This document shows, in pieces, positions 19,440-22,492 of a DNA stretch of 22,492 bases. The DNA is from JARRJS01 sp037388885 (GTDB lineage Bacteria > Gemmatimonadota > Gemmatimonadetes > Longimicrobiales > RSA9): NCBI GenBank assembly GCA_037388885.1, contig JARRJS010000039.1:1-22492 (forward strand), written 5' to 3'. Numbering within the stretch: position 1 is the first letter of the stretch; each line of letters starts with the position of its first letter. Under the pieces are notes generated by a model. The model was not told where the DNA came from, made no database searches, and saw nothing but the letters and a program-made list of their open reading frames with translations. The position numbers were made by a program, and so were the translations under genes.

Positions 19440-22298
19440 GTGAAGGACCGCATCCTCATCCGCAACGCGCGGCAGCACAACCTCAAGGGCGTCGACCTGG
19501 ACCTCCCACGCCGGGCCCTCGTGGTGGTGACGGGCCCCAGCGGGTCCGGGAAGTCGTCGCTGGCGTTCGACACCATCTACGCCGAAGGCCAGCGCCGCTA
19601 CGTGGAGTCGCTGTCGACCTACGCCAAGCAGTTCCTGGAGCGGATGGAGAAGCCGGCCGTCGATTTCATCGACGGCATCAGCCCGGCCGTAGCCATCGAG
19701 CAGAAGAACCCCACCAAGACCAGCCGGTCCACGGTGGGCACCGCCACCGAGGTCCATGACTACCTGCGCCTGTTGTGGGCCCGCGCCGGACGCACTCACT
19801 GCCCCGAATGCGGCCGCCACGTGCTGCCCGACACCGTGCAGTCCGCCACCGACGCCGTGCTCGCCCTGCCCGACGGCACGCGCTTCATGGTCACGTTCCC
19901 CATGCCGCTGAGCGCCCGCGCCAAGCACGCCACTGTCGTGGAGAACCTGCGCGCGCTGGGCTTCGTGCGCGTGCTCGTGGACGGCGAGACGCTGGACCTG
20001 GATCGCCCCGACGCCGACGATGCCGACACGCTGGGCCACGACCTGGCCGCCGCGCCCGAGCTGCTCGTGGTGGTCGACCGCCTCGTCGTCCGCCCCGACA
20101 TCGGCGACAGATTGGCGGACTCCATTGCCACGGCCTTTGCCGAGGGGGAAGGCGAGGCCGCGGTGGTTTTCGATCGACGATCGACGATCGTCGATCAAAT
20201 GCGGTTCACGGAACGCTTCCGCTGCCCCGACCATCCGGGGGTCCAGTTCGCCGACCCCACGCCGCGGCTGTTCTCGTTCAACAACCCCTACGGCTCGTGC
20301 CCGGAGTGCACGGGCTTCGGCGCCGTGCTGGAGTACGACGAGTCGCTGATCGTGCCCAACCGCGACCGCTCGCTGAGCGACGGCGCCGTGGACCCCTGGC
20401 AAATGCCGCGCTACAAACGCTACCGGCAGCGGCTGTTGGAGTTTGCCCGGGATGCCGGCGTGTCCACGAGCGATGCGTGGAAGGACCTGCCGGAAGCCTT
20501 CCGCAAGGCCGTGCTGCGCGGCTCCCGCGGCAGAGGCGACTTGCCGCGGTTCCAGGGCGTGCTGCCGTTCCTGCGCTCCCGGGAGAAGAAGCGCTACAAG
20601 CAGTACATCCGCGTGTTCCTGCGCCGCTACCAGTTGGCGAAGACGTGCCCGTCGTGCGGTGGCGCCCGCCTCCGGCCCCAGGCGCTGCAGGTCCACGTCG
20701 CCGGCGAGCATATCGGCCAGATCACCGCCCGCACCATCACCGACGCACGGACCTGGGTGACCCGCATCAGCGATGACGGTGATGGCGCCGCGCTGTCCGT
20801 GCAGGAGCGGGACATCGCCGCGCCCATCCTGCGCGAGCTGGCGGCGCGGCTCGAGTTCCTGGACGACGTCGGCCTGGGCTACCTCACCCTCGACCGCCTG
20901 ACCCGCTCCCTGTCCGGCGGCGAGGCGCAGCGCATATCGCTGGCCAACTCCCTGGGCTCCAACCTCGTCGACACGCTCTACGTCCTGGACGAGCCCACCA
21001 TCGGCCTGCATCCCCGGGACAACGACCGGCTCATCGGTCTGCTCAAGCGCCTGCGTAGCGCCGGCAACTCGGTGCTGGTGGTGGAACACGATTCCGCCGT
21101 GATTTCCGCGGCGGACCACGACGTGGAGCTTGGACCCGCCAGCGGCGAGAAGGGTGGCAGCGTCGTCTTCCAGGGCACCTGCGACGAGCTGCGCCGCGCC
21201 GACACCGCCACGGGGCATTATGTGGGCGGCGACGACGGCGGCCCACCCCGCTCCCGGCGCCGGCCCGTCGACCGCGCACGCCTGCGCATCGAGGGCGCTC
21301 GCCTCCATAACCTGAACGGCATTGACGTGTCCGTCCCGCTGCATACGCTGACCGTGGTCACCGGCGTCAGCGGCAGCGGCAAGAGCACTCTCGTGCACGA
21401 TGTCCTCTACCGTGCTCTGGAGCGCGAGCTGTCGGGCGAGACGAGTGCGAAGCAGTATCTGGGCGAAGCGGTGGGGGCCGTGGAGAGGTTGGAAGGCGTC
21501 GGTCACCTGGACGCAGTGGCGCTGGTGGACCAGTCGCCCATCGGGCGTACGCCGCGCTCCAACCCGGTGACGTACATCAAGGCGTTCCACTTCATCCGCG
21601 ACCTGTTCGCCCGGCAGCCGCTGGCCAGGGAGCGCGGCTACAAGCCGGGCCATTTCTCGTTCAACGTGAAGGGCGGGCGTTGCGAGCACTGCAAGGGCGA
21701 CGGCATGGTGCAGGTGGAGATGGTGTTCATGGCGGACGTTTACGTGCCGTGCGACGTTTGCGGCGGCGCGCGCTACAGGAAGGAAGTCCTGGACGTCCGC
21801 TACAAGGGCAGGAACATTCGGGATGTGCTGGACATGACGGTGGACGAGGCGATCAAGTTCTTCATCCGTGAGGACCGGCTGGGGCAGACGCTGTGGCACC
21901 TGCAGCAGGTGGGGCTGGGGTACCTGCGGCTGGGCCAGGCGGCGCCGACGTTGTCGGGCGGCGAGGCGCAGCGGTTGAAGATCGCCCGCGAGCTGGCGGG
22001 CGCGGGCCGCAGGAAGGGTCGCCGGCTCTACATCCTGGACGAGCCCACGACAGGCCTGTCGGGCCCGGAGGTGCGCAAGCTGTTGGAGGTGCTGCAGAAG
22101 CTCGTGGACGCGGGCCACACGGTGCTCGTCATCGAGCACAACCTGGAGCTGATCCGCGCGGCCGACTGGATCATCGACCTGGGCCCGGAGGCGGGGCCGG
22201 GGGGTGGGGAGGTGGTGGGGGCCGGAAGGCCGGCGGACATCGCGGCGCTGGAAGGGAGCTGGACGGGGGAGTGGCTGCGGCGGGTGGTGGGGACGTAG
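19440..22298 (+). CDS. uvrA: excinuclease ABC subunit A
   Basis: This 952-residue protein has the full UvrA layout: first Walker A GPSGSGKSS at 32-40 followed by YAEGQRRYVESLSTYAKQFL, the UvrB-binding region, CPSCGGARLRP near 403, first signature LSGGEAQRI at 491-499, YVLDEPTIGLHP at 514-525, second Walker A GVSGSGKST, C-terminal zinc finger CEHCKGDG...CDVCGGARY, and second signature LSGGEAQRLKIARELAG. It recognises bulky DNA damage and loads UvrB in nucleotide excision repair. The first zinc finger reads C262-x2-H265...C287-x2-C290, with His for the second Cys. GTG 19440 is chosen because VKDRILIRNARQHNL matches the usual N-terminus; GTG 19350 would add 30 low-complexity residues. Its ribosome site is weak. 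A palindromic GATC cluster at 20172-20196 encodes DRRSTIVDQ. Codons are C-ending in the first two thirds and G-ending near the end. Confidence 0.95.
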   Translation: MKDRILIRNARQHNLKGVDLDLPRRALVVVTGPSGSGKSSLAFDTIYAEGQRRYVESLSTYAKQFLERMEKPAVDFIDGISPAVAIEQKNPTKTSRSTVGTATEVHDYLRLLWARAGRTHCPECGRHVLPDTVQSATDAVLALPDGTRFMVTFPMPLSARAKHATVVENLRALGFVRVLVDGETLDLDRPDADDADTLGHDLAAAPELLVVVDRLVVRPDIGDRLADSIATAFAEGEGEAAVVFDRRSTIVDQMRFTERFRCPDHPGVQFADPTPRLFSFNNPYGSCPECTGFGAVLEYDESLIVPNRDRSLSDGAVDPWQMPRYKRYRQRLLEFARDAGVSTSDAWKDLPEAFRKAVLRGSRGRGDLPRFQGVLPFLRSREKKRYKQYIRVFLRRYQLAKTCPSCGGARLRPQALQVHVAGEHIGQITARTITDARTWVTRISDDGDGAALSVQERDIAAPILRELAARLEFLDDVGLGYLTLDRLTRSLSGGEAQRISLANSLGSNLVDTLYVLDEPTIGLHPRDNDRLIGLLKRLRSAGNSVLVVEHDSAVISAADHDVELGPASGEKGGSVVFQGTCDELRRADTATGHYVGGDDGGPPRSRRRPVDRARLRIEGARLHNLNGIDVSVPLHTLTVVTGVSGSGKSTLVHDVLYRALERELSGETSAKQYLGEAVGAVERLEGVGHLDAVALVDQSPIGRTPRSNPVTYIKAFHFIRDLFARQPLARERGYKPGHFSFNVKGGRCEHCKGDGMVQVEMVFMADVYVPCDVCGGARYRKEVLDVRYKGRNIRDVLDMTVDEAIKFFIREDRLGQTLWHLQQVGLGYLRLGQAAPTLSGGEAQRLKIARELAGAGRRKGRRLYILDEPTTGLSGPEVRKLLEVLQKLVDAGHTVLVIEHNLELIRAADWIIDLGPEAGPGGGEVVGAGRPADIAALEGSWTGEWLRRVVGT
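20172..20196. repeat. GATC-rich palindrome inside uvrA
   Basis: Bases 20179-20196 form a perfect 18-base palindrome made of GATCGAC units, and one further unit precedes it at 20172-20178. GATC occurs at 20172, 20179, 20186 and 20193, exactly every seven bases. The segment is in frame and encodes RSTIVD in a variable part of UvrA just before MRFTERFRC. Confidence 0.85.
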
Positions 22299-22343
22299 GG
22301 CGCGCGGAAGGGCACACGGACGGTGCGCAAGGGACGTGGAAGA

Positions 22344-22392
22344 GGCACGCGGACCGGCACGCGGACCCGGCACGCGGACCGGCACGCGGACG
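22344..22392 (+). repeat. 12-base tandem repeat downstream of uvrA
   Basis: Four units of GGCACGCGGACC (one of 13 bases, the last ending in G) are preceded by a diverged unit, GGCACACGGACG, at 22311-22322. The array starts 45 bases after the uvrA stop. Confidence 0.85.
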
Positions 22393-22441
22393 GTGCACCA
22401 GTCGCCAGTTCTTGCCCATCCTGCTATCCTGGTGGCCGGCT

Positions 22442-22463
22442 GCGGAGCGCAATTGCGCCCCGC
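22442..22463. promoter_or_regulatory. dyad downstream of a possible -10, candidate operator
   Basis: The 22-base dyad is centred on the perfect palindrome GCGCAATTGCGC (22447-22458), with arms GCGG and CCGC and one mismatched pair. It begins 11 bases after a TGCTATCCT that could be an extended -10. The gene it might control would lie beyond the window. Confidence 0.35.
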
Positions 22464-22492
22464 TGTGCGGCCATTTTCTGGGCACGTGCTTG

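Larger units (their letters stand above)
22299..22492. other. region downstream of uvrA to the window edge
   Basis: It contains a 12-base tandem repeat (22344-22392), then TGCTATCCT at 22422-22430, which could be an extended -10 for a plus-strand gene beyond the edge, then a dyad at 22442-22463. No open frame with gene-like composition starts before the edge. Confidence 0.4.

Noticed and set aside
19313..19759. Open frame starting at ATG 19313 as an alternative uvrA start or a small gene
   Set aside because: It is not in the uvrA frame, and it reads through uvrA as Arg/Pro/Gly-rich text.
18948..22385. Minus-strand open frame of 1145 codons opposite uvrA
   Set aside because: It is antisense to uvrA, low in complexity, has no domain, and is explained by codon bias.
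22344..22392. CRISPR-like array
   Set aside because: Units are 12 bases long and adjoin directly without spacers; this is a simple tandem repeat.

Overview
The window is GC-rich bacterial chromosomal DNA with tightly packed genes on both strands. I see no rRNA, tRNA, CRISPR array, integrase, transposase or phage gene. A Kdo transferase points to a lipopolysaccharide-bearing outer membrane. The Gemmatimonadota-like style of several proteins (a BlaR1-type peptidase with a TonB C-terminal domain, a COG4324 putative aminopeptidase, a MutS-like ATPase with membrane helices) and the short dispersed intergenic repeats suggest Gemmatimonadota or a relative. That placement is an inference from memory, not a database result.

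Layout, left to right. A putative aminopeptidase (-) runs off the left edge. A DUF423 membrane protein follows (+). Next is a blaI/blaR1-like regulator and sensor-peptidase pair (+), whose promoter carries two candidate BlaI operators and a long leader containing a dispersed repeat. A D12-class DNA adenine methyltransferase (-) stands alone, with no restriction partner. A compact + strand cluster then encodes a small protein, Kdo transferase (waaA), a JAMM metalloprotease and a sulfur-carrier/E1/rhodanese fusion. A separate DUF4015 glycoside-hydrolase-like protein follows (+). A - strand operon encodes DoxX, an ABC exporter and a membrane-anchored MutS-like ATPase. Next come a chemoreceptor (+) with a good sigma70-type promoter, a HisN-like phosphatase (-), a membrane diguanylate cyclase (+), a YheT-type alpha/beta hydrolase (-) and uvrA (+).

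How the genes may work together. The strongest candidate for an unusual system is the JAMM protease next to a protein in which a ubiquitin-like sulfur carrier is fused ahead of its own activating enzyme. The carrier's Gly-Gly is internal, so it would have to be cut free before use, and the neighbouring protease is the obvious candidate. The second is the blaR1-like gene: three codons that are rare in GC-rich genomes form a near-ideal ribosome binding site in front of an in-frame ATG, which could yield a separate lipoprotein carrying the TonB-like domain. The third is a family of dispersed repeats (a GGTAGCAGG/TTCGCGGCG element and CGAANN hexamers) placed at gene edges.
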